A stretch of DNA of 64,000 nt from Toxorhynchites rutilus septentrionalis (taxonomy: Eukaryota > Arthropoda > Insecta > Diptera > Culicidae), in assembly GCF_029784135.1 (NCBI RefSeq), contig NC_073744.1, forward strand, positions 33,734,939 to 33,798,938. The letters are read 5' to 3'. Below are positions 23,468-36,239 of the stretch, in pieces; the first letter of the stretch is position 1, and each line of letters opens with the position of its first letter. The position numbers and the translations under genes are program-made. Under the pieces are notes generated by a model, which saw only the letters and a program-made list of their open reading frames with translations, was not told the DNA's origin and searched no databases.

Positions 23468-25560
23468 GGCACTTATCTCACTTCTTAACTAGGCGAACCT
23501 AGCCAGAATTTTCACCTGCCCCCGGGCTTCTGAATGCCAAAGGGGGACTAGGCTCTGCGGAATGCACGTATCTGCATGCTCGTGCTGTTTCAGTCCTGAC
23601 CGAGAAATTGTCGGACAATCGCGCAGGTGCTAAGGATGACCGACTTTTGGATGCCGGCCAATTCCTTCTCCATATTCAACACCTTTAGCGCTTCCAGAAG
23701 TGTCTTCGGGACAATTCCAGTTCCAGAGAGAACGACTGGAACAATTCTTGGGACCTCCCTTAGCCCCCACAGTTCCTTGAGCTCCACGGCCAATGGTCGG
23801 TACTTGCAGATTTTGCGACCGTGGGTCTCCTCCAGATTCTGGTTCAGTGGAATAGCGACATCGATGATGGTGACTTTGCGGTCGCTCTTGTCGTAAACCA
23901 TTATATCTGGGCGGTTGTGGTGGATCGAGAGGTCGGTCAGAACAGTGCGATCCCAGTACAGCTTGAAACGGTCATTTTCCAGGACAGGTGCAGGCAGGTA
24001 CCGGTAGTTTGGTACGTTGTCTTCCAGTAGAGCACATTGGAGCGCCAGTTGTCGATGAACAATACGGGCCACGTTGTTGTGGCGCTCGGTGTAGGCTGAG
24101 TTGGCCAAAACGGGACAGCCTCCCATAATGTGCTCTATGTTTTCACCTGGTTGATGGCACATCCGGCAAATGTCATCAACGTCTTGATGCCAGACGTACC
24201 GCCTGCAGTTTCTCGTCGGCATTATCCTGTCCTGGATGGCTATCATGTCGGCTTCTACTACTGAAGAGAGTTCACCACGCGTTAGCCACAGATTAGATGC
24301 GGCCTTGTCGACGTGTGGCCGATCCAGTTGATGGGGGTGGGCACCATGCACTGCCTTCTGCTTCCAAGCTGCAATCTTCTCCTCCACTGTCTGCAGATTG
24401 CAGTTGAGTTGGTACTCCGCTTGCGCCAAGTGCAGAGCGCTGTATCCTCTGTCGGCGGCGCAGACAGCCCGGTATAGCGCGTTTTGGTTGGCGCGTTCTG
24501 CGAAGTACTCGCGCAGTTGTCGTACCTGGGCAACACACAGTGCAGATATGTCGACTATTCCAAGTCCCCCTTCTTTGCGTGGCAGTGAAACTCTCTCCAG
24601 TGCCGATTGAGGATGGTGCATTCCGGCCTCTTTAAATGCTTTCCTCATCCTCCTCTCAAGGTCCTCTAGGTCAGTTTTGCTCCATTTGACTACACCAAAA
24701 CTGAAGGTCAGCAGGGGAACCGCGAATGTGTTGATCGCGCGTACCTTGTTCCCCGCGTTGAGGAAAGTCCTCAGGACACAGTTCACTCGACTCAAGAACT
24801 TGTCTCGCAGCTCCGTCTTGATGTCGGAGTGGCGAATCCCGGTGAGCTGTCGGAATCCAAGATATTTATAGGATTCGCCACGAACCATGTCTCTTATGAA
24901 CTCGCCGTCATAGACCTCGTAACCTCCGGATTCGGTAAGCTGCCCTTTCAGCAGATGGACACAGCGGCACTTGTCGAGGCCGAACTCCATGCAAATGTCC
25001 CTGCTTATGTCTTCGACAACCCGGATAGCTACACCTAGACGCTGACGTGAATCAGCGTAGACCTTGAGATCATCCATGTAGAAGGTATGGGTCACTTCTT
25101 CGTGGGCGCCGTCGCCATACCTTATTTTATAGCCATGACCGTTTCTATTGAGCGTCCTACTGAGGGGGTTCAATGCCAGACAAAACCAAAGCGGGCTGAA
25201 AGAGTCGCCTTGGAATATCCCCCTCTTTATCTGCAGCGTTCTAGACTGCAACACATTTTCCCCATCACTGAGGTGCAGAGACGTACTCCACTGCCTCATC
25301 GCATGCTGCAGGAACCTAACGACGAAGGGATCAATTTTGTAGAGCTCCAATACCCGGACGAGAAACGAGTGAGGTATGGAGTCATAAGCCTTCCTGTAAT
25401 CGATATAGGCCATGCTTAGGTTCCGCTGGTTATAAACCGCCTGGCCGACTATGGCTGCGTCGATGATGGCCTGGTCTTTGCAGCCATGCGTATTTTTCCT
25501 GCATCCTTTCTGCTCTTCTGCGATGATGTGATGCTGTTCGCAGTGAGCAGAAACTTTGGC
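23468..25560 (-). mobile_element. R4-type LINE copy A, 5'-truncated
   Basis: The 3' part of the LINE seen complete in copies B and C, with its poly(A) tail (a T-run at 23,449-23,467 on the plus strand). It is cut off at its 5' side at 25,560, within the reverse transcriptase, and there meets directly the T-run that is the tail of copy B. Truncation of this kind is usual when reverse transcription stops early. Confidence 0.9.
23590..25560 (-). pseudogene. LINE copy A reverse transcriptase/endonuclease, 5'-truncated
   Basis: Open from the truncation to the natural stop, with no internal lesion. Visible parts are the RT core AYIDYRKAYDSIPHSFL, the catalytic YMDDLKVYA box, a CRMCHQPGENIEHIMGGC zinc finger, and a C-terminal PD-(D/E)XK-like restriction-type endonuclease (RPDIMVYDK then TIIDVAIP). 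YMDDLK together with this endonuclease indicates the R4/Dong/Rex6 group. The N-terminal DNA-binding region and the first RT blocks are missing. Confidence 0.88.
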
Positions 25561-28500
25561 TTTTTTTTTTTTTTAGCAGACTTATCTCACTTCTTAACTA
25601 GGCGAACCTAGCCAGAATTTTCACCTGCCCCCGGACTTCTGAATGCCAAAGGGGGACTAGGCTCTGCGGAATGCACGTATCTGCATGCTCGTGCTGTTTT
25701 AGTCCTGACCGAGGAATTGTCGGACAATCGCGCAGGTGCTAAGGATGACCGACTTTTTGATGCCGGCCAATTCCTTCTCCATATTCAACACCTTTAGCGC
25801 TTCCAGAAGTGTCTTCGGGATAATTCCAGTTCCAGAGAGAACGACTGGAACAATTCTTGGGACCTCCCCTAGCCCCCACAGTTCCTTGAGCTCCACGGCC
25901 AATGGTCGGTACTTGCAGATTTTGCGACCGTGGGTCTCCTCCAGATTCTGGTTCAGTGGAATAGCGACATCGATGATGGTGACTTTGCGGTCGCTCTTGT
26001 CGTAAACCATTATATCTGGGCGGTTGTGGTGGATCGAGAGGTCGGTCAGAACAGTGCGATCCCAGTACAGCTTGAAACGGTCATTTTCCAGGACAGGTGC
26101 AGGCAGGTACCGGTAGTTTGGTACGTTGTCTTCCAGTAGAGCACATTGGAGCGCCAGTTGTCGATGAACAATACGGGCCACGTTGTTGTGGCGCTCGGTG
26201 TAGGCTGCGTTGGCCAAAACTGGACAGCCTCCCATAATGTGTTCTATGTTTTCACCTGGTTGATGGCACATCCGGCAAATGTCATCAACGTCTTGATGCC
26301 AGACGTACCGCCTGCAGTTTCTCGTCGGCATTATCCTGTCCTGGATGGCTATCATGTCGGCTTCTACTACTGAAGAGAGTTCACCACGCGTTAGCCACAG
26401 ATTAGATGCGGCCTTGTCGACGTGTGGCCGGTCCAGTTGATGGGGGTGGGCACCATGCACTGCCTTCTGCTTCCAAGCTGCAAACTTCTCCTCCACTGTC
26501 TGCAGATTGCAGTTGAGTTGGTACTCCGCTTGCGCCAAGTGCAGAGCGCTGTATCCTCTGTCGGCGGCGCAGACAGCCCGGTATAGCGCGTTTTGGTTGG
26601 CGCGTTCTGCGAAGTACTCGCGCAGTTGTCGTACCTGGGCAACACACAGTGCAGAAATGTCGACGATTCCAAGTCCCCCTTCTTTGCGTGGTAGTGAAAC
26701 TCTCTCCAGTGCCGATTGAGGATGGTGCATTCCGGCCTCTTTAAATGCTTTCCTCATCCTCCTCTCAAGGTCCTCTAGGTCAGTTTTGCTCCATTTGACT
26801 ACACCAAAACTGAAGGTCAGCAGGGGAACCGCGAATGTGTTGATCGCGCGTACCTTGTTCCCCGCGTTGAGGAAAGTCCTCAGGACACAGTTCACTCGAC
26901 TCAAGAACTTGTCTCGCAGCTCCGTCTTGATGTCGGAGTGGCGAATCCCGGTGAGCTGTCGGAATCCAAGATATTTATAGGATTCGCCACGAACCATGTC
27001 CCTTATAAACTCGCCGTCATAGACCTAGTAGCCTCCGGATTCGGTAAGTTGTCCTTTCAGCAGGTGGACACAGCGACACTTGTCGAGGCCGAACTCCATA
27101 CAGATGTCCCTGCTTATGTCTTCGACAACCCGGATAGCTACACCTAGACGCTGACGTGAATCAGCGTAGACCTTGAGATCGTCCATGTAAAAGGTATGGG
27201 TCACTTCTTCGTGGGCGCCGTCGCCATACCTTATTTTATAGCCATGACCGTTTCTATTGAGCGTCCTACTGAGGGGGTTCAATGCCAGACAAAACCAAAG
27301 CGGGCTGAAAGAGTCGCCTTGGAATATCCCCCTCTTTATCTGCAGCGTTCTAGACTGCAACACATTTTCCCCATCACTGAGGTGCAGAGACGTGCTCCAC
27401 TGCCTCATCGCATGCTGCAGGAACCTAACGACGACGGGATCAATTTTGTAGAGCTCCAATACCCGGACGAGAAACGAGTGAGGTATGGAGTCATAAGCCT
27501 TCCTGTAATCGATATAGGCCATGCTTAGGTTCCGCTGGTTATAAACCGCCTGGCCGACTATGGCTGCGTCGATGATGGCCTGGTCTTTGCAGCCATGCGT
27601 ATTTTTTCTGCATCCTTTCTGCTCTTCTGCGATGATATGGTGTTGTTCGCAGTGGGCAGAAACTTTGGCGGTTATGATGCTGCTTAATATCTTGTACAGA
27701 CTCGATAGGCACGTTATCGGCCTGTACTTTGATGGGTTCAATGTGTTGCTGTCTTTCGGGAGGAGGAATGTGACGCCACGGGTGGCGAATTCAGGGAGGT
27801 TGTGTGGGTCACGTAGCACCTTATTGAAGCACTCAGCTATCTTTTGATGTGCGACGGTCAGCTTCTTGTGCCAGAAGTTCTGAACACCATCGGGGCCCGG
27901 TGCTGCCCAGTTCCTCAGGTACCGCGAGGCTTCGCGGACATCGTTCTCTTCGACGATGATAGCTGGCATCTCTCCAATTTCACCACAACTCTCCTCCTCC
28001 CGTCTTAACCACATTTGCCCGTCGCGATGTTGTACTGGGGTCTCCCAAATACCAGCCCAGAAGTTCGTCACATCGCTAATATCTGGCAAACCTTCGCGGT
28101 AGTCGGGCTGCTCGTCGCTAATGTGGTCGTAGAACGCTTTTTCGTTATCTCTGAACATCCGATTTTGTTCCTGGCGCTTTGCAGAGTCAGAGTAACGTTT
28201 CAGCCGTTTAGTTAGGACGCTCAATTGCTGTACCAGTGTGTCGAGTTTTTCCGTCAGCTGGTGAGCTCCCAGCTGGCGAAGTTCAGTAGGCCGCACGATC
28301 ACAGCAACTTGGCGACATAATTTCGCCGATCTGCTGCCTCTTTTGTACGCCATCAGTCTTCCAATTGTGGCGCGCTTGTTTAGGATCCGTTGCTCCAATC
28401 TCCTTCGCCATGGAGGCTCACGCCTTTCACGGAGATGTTGGAGCAGTCCGCCTCTTGGCCTAATACGGTATCCTAAACTTTTGGCGGTCGCCACAGCAGC

Positions 28501-29640
28501 ACAGTAAACTTTCAGTTGCAGCTCCTACATGTTCTCAGCATCAACCAAGTGCAGCGGAAGAACGTGCTCGTTCATGAGCTTTACTGCACTTGTCAGCCTG
28601 CGGGAATGCTGCAACTTCGGGATCCTGGGGCGCGACAATGGGTTTGTGTCGCGGAACTGTGAGATCGCCTCGTCGTAGTGGAAGACCAGATCGCGTAGTA
28701 GTTGTTGATCTGGCTGTGGGTCTTCCGGCTCAGGGGGTTGTAGTACTGTGGCCTCCACTGGTGCTGATTCGCGTGCCCCACTCGCGAATGAATTGCTCAG
28801 CCGTACTGAACTTCGTCTCGACACATCGCTTGCTCTGCTTGTTCTGGAGCTTAGTTCTCTCTGCACCTGCTGCTTGATCTCGTCGATTTGCGTTTGGGAG
28901 AGCATGTTGTTGCGTACTATCGCTCTACGCCTCGCGTTCATCGCGTTCTGATCAAGCCTCCCGACGAACTCTGGATACGCTTCCTCGAACATTGTTAGTA
29001 TTCGAGGGCGACCGCTCATGTCCGTCTCCAAAGCAGTGCAGATGTAATAGGCGCGGATCACGAATTCATTCATTTCATGTGTCCACATGATCCGTCGCCT
29101 AGTAGTACCCACAAGTGTGGACGACTGTCGTCTGACAGTCGCAACACGCCTCGTAGGCGCAGCGTTTCGTTGGTGATGTCGATGGCTGCTGTTTCCGTGT
29201 GGCGGTAGCTCTTCGGGTTGAACCCGGCTGGTGGCCCGCTCTTGCACATCGCCCTCCAGCCGCTGGCCGCTCGCTCTTACGCCCGTTCCAGGACCAGCTC
29301 CAGTTCGGGGACCCTCCTCGGGCGATCGCATTCTGAGTATTCTTCGTGAACGTAGCTCCATTTTCTGGGTGTATCTCCTTTGCCCGGGAGACAGCGGGTT
29401 GGCAAGGCCTCCATGACCCGGGAGGCCTTCCCCGGGAGAGATATAGCGCTCTGACTCGCTCGCACCCCCTCACTTAGCCACTTTCGACACCCGTTCTCGG
29501 AGCCAAGACCAGGTGTGTGTTTCCAGTTCACGCCCGATCTAAAAATGTCGTCATATGATCTTCGTGGAGGCGTGAGATAGGAACATTTGAGACTAACAGG
29601 CAGGCTCCTACCCTATGTTGATCCCCATTTGAGAACCAAA
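25561..29640 (-). mobile_element. R4-type LINE copy B, full length
   Basis: About 4.07 kb plus its tail (T-run 25,561-25,574). The 5' end on the minus strand is TTTGGTTCTCAAATGGGGAT, the same as in copy C, so it is a complete copy. It lies head-to-tail between copies A and C with no host sequence at either junction. Confidence 0.9.
25699..29361 (-). pseudogene. LINE copy B polyprotein, two nonsense codons
   Basis: One reading frame broken by two premature stops, at 28,525-28,527 and 27,025-27,027; in each case the other copies have Glu there (GAG to TAG). From the N-terminus there is an Arg-rich region, a Myb/trihelix-like stretch (MWTHEMNEFVIRAYYI) typical of R4-type LINEs, the RT with YMDDLKVYA, the CCHC finger and the restriction-like endonuclease. 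The family normally encodes one protein that nicks DNA and copies its RNA at the nick. This copy cannot make the full protein. Confidence 0.88.
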
Positions 29641-29772
29641 TTTTTTTTTTTGATTGGCAGACTTATCTCACTTCTTAACTAGGCAAACCTAGCCAGAATT
29701 TTCACCTGCCCCCGGGCTTCTGAATGCCAAAGGGGGACTGCGGAATGCACGTATCTGCATGCTCGTGCTGTT

Positions 29773-32700
29773 TTAGTCCTGACCGAGGAATTGTCGGACA
29801 ATCGCGCAGGTGCTAAGGATGACCGACTTTTGGATGCCGGCCAATTCCTTCTCCATATTCAACACCTTTAGCGCTTCCAGAAGTGTCTTCGGGATAATTC
29901 CAGTTCCAGAGAGAACGACTGGAACAATTCTTGGGACCTCCCTTAGCCCCCACAGTTCCTTGAGCTCCACGGCCAATGGTCGGTACTTGCAGATTTTGCG
30001 ACCGTGGGTCTCCTCCAGATTCTGGTTCAGTGGAATAGCGACATCGATGATGGTGACTTTGCGGTCGCTCTTGTCGTAAACCATTATATCTGGGCGGTTG
30101 TGGTGGATCGAGAGGTCGGTCAGAACAGTGCGATCCCAGTACAGCTTGAAACGGTCATTTTCCAGGACAGGTGCAGGCAGGTACCGGTAGTTTGGTACGT
30201 TGTCTTCCAGTAGAGCACATTGGAGCGCCAGTTGTCGATGAACAATACGGGCCACGTTGTTGTGGCGCTCGGTGTAGGCTGCGTTGGCCAAAACGGGACA
30301 GCCTCCCATAATGTGCTCTATGTTTTCACCTGGTTGATGGCACATCCGGCAAATGTCATCAACGTCTTGATGCCAGACGTACCGCCTGCAGTTTCTCGTC
30401 GGCATTATCCTGTCCTGGATGGCTATCATGTCGGCTTCTACTACTGAAGAGAGTTCACCACGCGTTAGCCACAGATTAGATGCGGCCTTGTCGACGTGTG
30501 GCCGGTCCAGTTGATGGGGGTGGGCACCATGCACTGCCTTCTGCTTCCAAGCTGCAATCTTCTCCTCCACTGTCTGCAGATTGCAGTTGAGTTGGTACTC
30601 CGCTTGCGCCAAGTGCAGAGCGCTGTATCCTCTGTCGGCGGCGCAGACAGCCCGGTATAGCGCGTTTTGGTTGGCGCGTTCTGCGAAGTACTCGCGCAGT
30701 TGTCGTACCTGGGCAACACACAGTGCAGAAATGTCGACGATTCCAAGTCCCCCTTCTTTGCGTGGTAGTGAAACTCTCTCCAGTGCCGATTGAGGATGGT
30801 GCATTCCGGCCTCTTTGAATGCTTTCCTCATCCTCCTCTCAAGGTCCTCTAGGTTAGTTTTGCTCCATTTGACTACACCAAAACTGAAGGTCAGCAGGGG
30901 AACCGCGAATGTGTTGATCGCGCGTACCTTGTTCCCCGCGTTGAGGAAAGTCCTCAGGACACAGTTCACTCGACTCAAGAACTTGTCTCGCAGCTCCGTC
31001 TTGATGTCGGAGTGGCGAATCCCGGTGAGCTGTCGGAATCCAAGATATTTATAGGATTCGCCACGAACCATGTCTCTTATAAACTCGCCGTCATAGACCT
31101 CGTAGCCTCCGGATTCGGTAAGTTGTCCTTTCAGCAGGTGGACACAGCGACACTTGTCGAGGCCGAACTCCATACAGATGTCCCTGCTTATGTCTTCGAC
31201 AACCCGGATAGCTACACCTAGACGCTGACGTGAATCAGCGTAGACCTTGAGATCGTCCATGTAAAAGGTATGGGTCACTTCTTCGTGGGCGCCGTCGCCA
31301 TACCTTATTTTATAGCCATGACCGTTTCTATTGAGCGTCCTACTGAGGGGGTTCAGTGCCAGACAAAACCAAAGCGGGCTGAAAGAGTCGCCTTGGAATA
31401 TCCCCCTCTTTATCTGCAGCGTTCTAGACTGCAACACATTTTCCCCATCACTGAGGTGCAGAGACGTACTCCACTGCCTCATCGCATGCTGCAGGAACCT
31501 AACGACGACGGGATCAATTTTGTAGAGCTCCAATACCCGGACGAGAAACGAGTGAGGTATGGAGTCATAAGCCTTCCTGTAATCGATGTAGGCCATACTT
31601 AGGTTCCGCTGGTTATATACCGCCTGGCCGACTATGGCTGCGTCGATGATGGCCTGGTCTTTGCAGCCATGCGTATTTTTCCTGCATCCTTTCTGCTCTT
31701 CTGCGATGATGTGATGCTGTTCGCAGTGAGCAGAAACTTTGGCGGTAATTATGCTGCTCAGTATTTTGTACAGACTCGATAGGCACGTTATCGGTCTGTA
31801 CTTTGATGGGTTCAATGTGTTGCTGTCTTTCGGGAGGAGGAAGGTGACGCCACGGGTGGCGAATTCAGGAAGGTTGTGTGGGTCACGTAGCACCTTGTTG
31901 AAGCACTCAGCTATCTTTGGATGTGCGACGGTCAGCTTCTTGTGCCAAAAGTTCTGGACACCATCGGGGCCCGGTGCTGCCCAGTTCCTCAGGTACCGCG
32001 AGGCTTAGCGGGCATCGTTCTCTCCGACGATGATAGCTGGCATCTCTCCAATTTCACCACAACTCTCCTCCTCCCGTCTTAACCACATTTGCCCGTCGCG
32101 ATGTTCTACTGGGGTCTCCCAAATACCAGCCCAGAAGTTCGTCACATCGCTAATATCTGGCAAACCTTCGCGGTAGTCGGGCTTCTCGTCGCTAATGTGG
32201 TCGTAGAACGCTTTTTCGTTATCTCTGAACATCCGATTTTGTTCCTGGCGCTTTGCAGAGTCAGAGTAACGTTTCAGCCGTTTAGTTAGGACGCTCAATT
32301 GCTGTACCAGTGTGTCGAGTTTTTCCGTCAGCTGGTGAGCTCCCAGCTGGCGAAGTTCAGTAGGCCGCACGATCACAGCAACTTGGCGACATAATTTCGC
32401 CGATCTGCTGCCTCTTTTGTACGCCATCAGTCTTCCAATTATATATAAATAATAAATAATAACGAGTATAGAATTCGAATTTTCTGAAGGAGTATTATTT
32501 TAGACTAGGTGATTGGCTTTAATTTGATAAGTCGATCATTAGAATCGGTGTATTAATCGCTTGTTTAGGATCCGTTGCTCCAATCTCCTTCGCCATGGAG
32601 GCTCACGCCTTTCACGGAGATGTTGGAGCAGTCCGCCTCTTGGCCTAATACGGTATCCTAAACTTTTGGCGGTCGCCACAGCAGCACAGTAAACTTTCAG

Positions 32701-33546
32701 TTGCAGCTCCTCCATGTTCTCAGCATCAACCAAGTGCAGCGGAAGAACGTGCTCGTTCATGAGCTTTACTGCACTTGTCAGCCTGCGGGAATGCTGCAAC
32801 TTCGGGATCCTGGGGCGCGACAAAGGGTCCGTGTCGCGGAACTGTGAGATCGCCTCGTCGTAATGGAAGACCAGATCGCGTAGTAGTTGTTGATCTGGCT
32901 GTGGATCTTCCGGCTCAGGGGGTTGTTGTACTGTGGCCTCCACTGGTGCTGATTCGCGTGCCCCACTCGCGAATGAATTGCTCAGCCGTACTGAACTTCG
33001 TCTCGACACATCGCTTGCTCTGCTTGTTCTGGAGCTTAGTTCTCTCTGCACCTGCTGCTTGATCTCGTCGACTTGCGTTTGGGAGAGCATATTGTTGCGT
33101 ACAATCGCTCTACGCCTCGCGTTCATCGCGTTTTGGTCAAGCCTCCCGACGAACTCTGGATACGCTTCCTCGAACATTGCGAGTATTCGAGGGCGACCGC
33201 TCATGTCCGTCTCCAAAGCAGTGCAGATGTAATAGGCGCGGATCACGAATTCATTCATTTCATGTGTCCACATGATCCGTCGCCTAGTAGTACCCACAAG
33301 TGTGGACGACTGTCGTCTGACAGTCGCAACACGCCTCGTAGGCGCAGCGTTTCGTTGGTGATGTCGATGGCTGCTGTTTCCGTGTGGCGGTAGCTCTTCG
33401 GGTTGAACCCGGCTGGTGGCCCGCTCTTGCACATCGCCCTCCAGCCGCTGGCCGCTCGCTCTTACGCCCGTTCCAGGACCAGCTCCAGTTCGGGGACCCT
33501 CCTCGGGCGATCGCATTCTGAGTATTCTTCGTGAACGTAGCTCCAT
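29773..33546 (-). pseudogene. LINE copy C polyprotein, one nonsense codon and an insert
   Basis: Same protein as copy B. The N-terminal part is open from 33,546 to the insert, which adds a stop at 32,539. The middle is open from 32,427 to a nonsense codon at 32,005-32,007, where copy B has Glu. From there the frame is open to the natural stop at 29,773. The two Glu codons broken in copy B are intact here, so the copies decayed independently. Confidence 0.88.
32441..32557 (-). other. Inverted copy of flanking DNA inserted in LINE copy C
   Basis: These 117 bases replace six bases (GTGGCG in copy B). About 105 of them are the reverse complement of 33,876-33,980, the host-side DNA just outside the 5' end of the same LINE; the blocks CGATCATTAGAATCGGTGTA and ATTCGAATTTTCTGAAGGAG are shared. 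The remaining bases are an AT-rich junction patch. Confidence 0.93.
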
Positions 33547-35436
33547 TTTCTGGGTGTATCTCCTTTGCCCGGGAGACAGCGGGTTGGCAAGGCCTCCATG
33601 ACCCGGGAGGCCTTCCCCGGGAGAGATATAGCGCTCTGACTCGCTCGCACCCCCTCACTTAGCCACTTTCGACACCCGTTCTCGGAGCCAAGACCAGGTG
33701 TGTGTTTCCAGTTCACGCCCGATCTAAAAATGTCGTCATATGATCTTCGTGGAGGCGTGAGATAGGAACATTTGAGACCAACAGGTAGGCTCCTACCCTA
33801 GTGTTGATCCCCATTTGAGAACCAAATTTTTTTTTTTTTTTTTTTTTTTTTTGTTTCAATTCATGACTTTTGAACTAATACACCGATTCTAATGATCGAC
33901 TTATCAAATTAAAGCCAATCACCTAGTCTAAAATAATACTCCTTCAGAAAATTCGAATTCTATACTCGTTATTATTTATTGTATTCGTTTTTATTGTTTT
34001 CATAGTCTCGAGACCAAGGGCGCTATATATTCAATATTTTGTATGGATTTTTCACATAACATATGTCGAAACCAGAGAGGTGTTTTTCTTCGTTTTTGAG
34101 TTATGATTGTTTAAAGTTAACTGAAGGCCCAAAACAATTTTTTTCATTTTTTTTCTCCAAAAATGATTTTTTTCAAAAATTTATACCTTATGAACTACTG
34201 GACCGATTCAGATGATCAATATATCAAATTTTGGGCTTTTTTCGAAAAAATTACACATTTACCAATTAATTGAATTCTAGTAGCATACATCCAGTCCAGT
34301 CGCATAGAAATATTGAACGAAGACTGAGAACATGTTAACTTTGAAAAATCATAACTTAGAAACGAAAAATAACACATCTCTGATTTTTGGATACGTTATG
34401 TAAAAAAACCTCAGATTTAAAAAAAACATAAAAAATATAGCATCCTTGGTCCCGAAACCATGTAAACTATAAAAAAAACTAATACAATCAATGATTACGA
34501 AATCAAAATCCATTTTTTTTGCAAGTCTAATATTTTTCAAAGATTAGATAGTCATCTTTAATTTGGCTTTAATTTTATGTATCGATCATCTGAATCGGTC
34601 CAGTAGATCAAAAGTTATGAATTTTTGAAAAAAATCATTGCTGGAAAAAAGAGGAAAAAGTCGATTTTTTCGGACAACCCTAAAAAGGAAATGGTCACCC
34701 TAATGAAAAAATAAAAAAATACGGGTCAAATGTTTTGCGATAAAGAACAAAACTACCAATTTTTTGACGAAAATCTGAGAATCACTATATCGGTTTGGAA
34801 TAGAATGGCTGTATATATCTACCTGAGTAATCGAAACAATGCGTAAATGACGACACACTCGACGACTTCCATTATTTGATCGAAATTTTGAATAGCATCT
34901 CATACATGAATACTAACTGAATGGAATCAACGAAACTGAAATTGCACAAAATTGGCCGTTGCGGTTCAAAGAAAAACAGCTAAATGTAGCGATTTTTTCT
35001 CATTTTTAACATTGTGTAGGGAAGAGGGAGGCAAGTTGGCGAGGGAGGCAAGATGACGAATCGGTAATTTGACCCGTTGTAATGAAGGTAGCGCCACCTA
35101 CTTGTTACTGAAGAATGCATCATAACAAGGCCAAACTTTGTATTCGGTAACTCTGCCGAAAACGTTATCACAAAAAAAGTAAAAACAAAAATTTCAAAAA
35201 TCGTGATTTTGCGATTTTTTTTCGTTTTTTCAAATTTAATTATCCACTTTATGAGGAAAGTTAAAATTTCAAAATAATTTGTTACATGATGAAGATACTC
35301 TATTGTACATAATCTATTTGTTTCCGGCGAGTTTCAATCATGAATTTTTTTCAGCTAAATTTTTTTATTGAAAAAGTCGCTTGGGGGCAAGTTGACGAAC
35401 TGCAACATTATGTTAATTTTTGGTTTTTTAATGCAG

Positions 35437-36077
35437 ATGGTTAGAACTTATAAGCGGAAAAGAGACCAATGTTGATCGGACACCAGTTGGGAGAATACTA
35501 TGAAAGCTCTAGAAGAAGGTTCGTCTGTTCTGGGTGCTTCAAAACAGTTCGGTGTGCCAGAATCAACTTTGAGCGCTATCGACGAAAATATCCAGACATG
35601 AAGGTTAGATTTTCAATTCAGCATTTGCGTTTCCATGTTCTTTATGAAAGAAATATTAAATCTGTATCAATTTCAGGATACGCCGTCCAATAAAGGCCGC
35701 TTTAAAGCCACATTCAGCGACTCTAAACTAAGAGAGCTGTATGATTTTGTGGTCGCTGTTGACCAGCGTGCGTTTGGTTTTACAAGGGTCCAGTTTGGAA
35801 GAATTGCCTATTCGTTTGCGGTTAAAAATGACGTAGAGCACCCTTTCAATGCGCTGGACGGACATGAGTTGAAATGTTTATTAAGGCTCTAAAGCTATCT
35901 TTGAGAAAGCCAAAAAATACCTCAGCGTCTCGATTAATGGCATTCAATAAAGAAAATTGCAACTTATTTTTTCGAACTTTGGGAGATATACAAGCTCAGT
36001 ATCGTTTTCCTGCGTGTGACGTTTACAATGTTGATGAAACTGACGTTTCCGCGGTTCCACCATGGATAAATGAATAA
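35437..36077 (+). pseudogene. Pogo-like transposase remnant (Psq HTH and start of DDE)
   Basis: Starts MVRTYKRK, a common start of insect pogo-like transposases with a pipsqueak helix-turn-helix, and continues MKALEEGSSVLGASKQFGVP after a premature stop near 35,473. A later frame has YNVDETDVSAVPPW, the segment around the first catalytic Asp. The remaining DDE core is missing. Two frames and an internal gap show long decay. Confidence 0.78.
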
Positions 36078-36239
36078 TTGTTGTTACATTTTGTTGATTT
36101 TTAGGTGACCAAACCATATTCGCCAACCTGCCTCCAAGCATTCGCCATCTTGCCTCCACGCGAATTCGACGCTTTTTGTGCAAAGTTTTTTGGTGGACAA
36201 GTTTTTAGTTTATTCGCCCATCCAATAGATAATATGATA

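Larger units (their letters stand above)
29641..33826 (-). mobile_element. R4-type LINE copy C, full length with foreign insert
   Basis: Complete at both ends: a T-run tail at 29,641-29,651 and the same 5' terminus as copy B at 33,826. A further T-run of 26 bases (33,827-33,852) lies beyond the 5' end. It differs from copy B by scattered single bases, a 17-base deletion near 29,739, and a 117-base insert at 32,441-32,557. Confidence 0.9.
23245..34815. mobile_element. Long inverted-repeat element split by a LINE array
   Basis: The left edge (CATTCCATGCCAAACCGATA, near 23,255) returns as its reverse complement near 34,790-34,810. The match runs inward for over 300 bases once the LINE array (23,449-33,852) is removed: the left arm continues at 33,853 with TCATGACTTTTGAACTAATA and pairs with the reverse complement of about 34,565-34,625. 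The centre (about 34,000-34,550) repeats a GACCGATTCAGATGATC block. No protein is encoded. This fits a foldback or long-TIR MITE that later received the LINEs. Confidence 0.75.

Noticed and set aside
23468..33826. Assembly duplication instead of a real LINE array
   Set aside because: The three copies differ by private stops, a 17-base deletion, a 117-base insert and many single bases, and have distinct ends, so they are not one copy assembled repeatedly. Long reads would still be useful.
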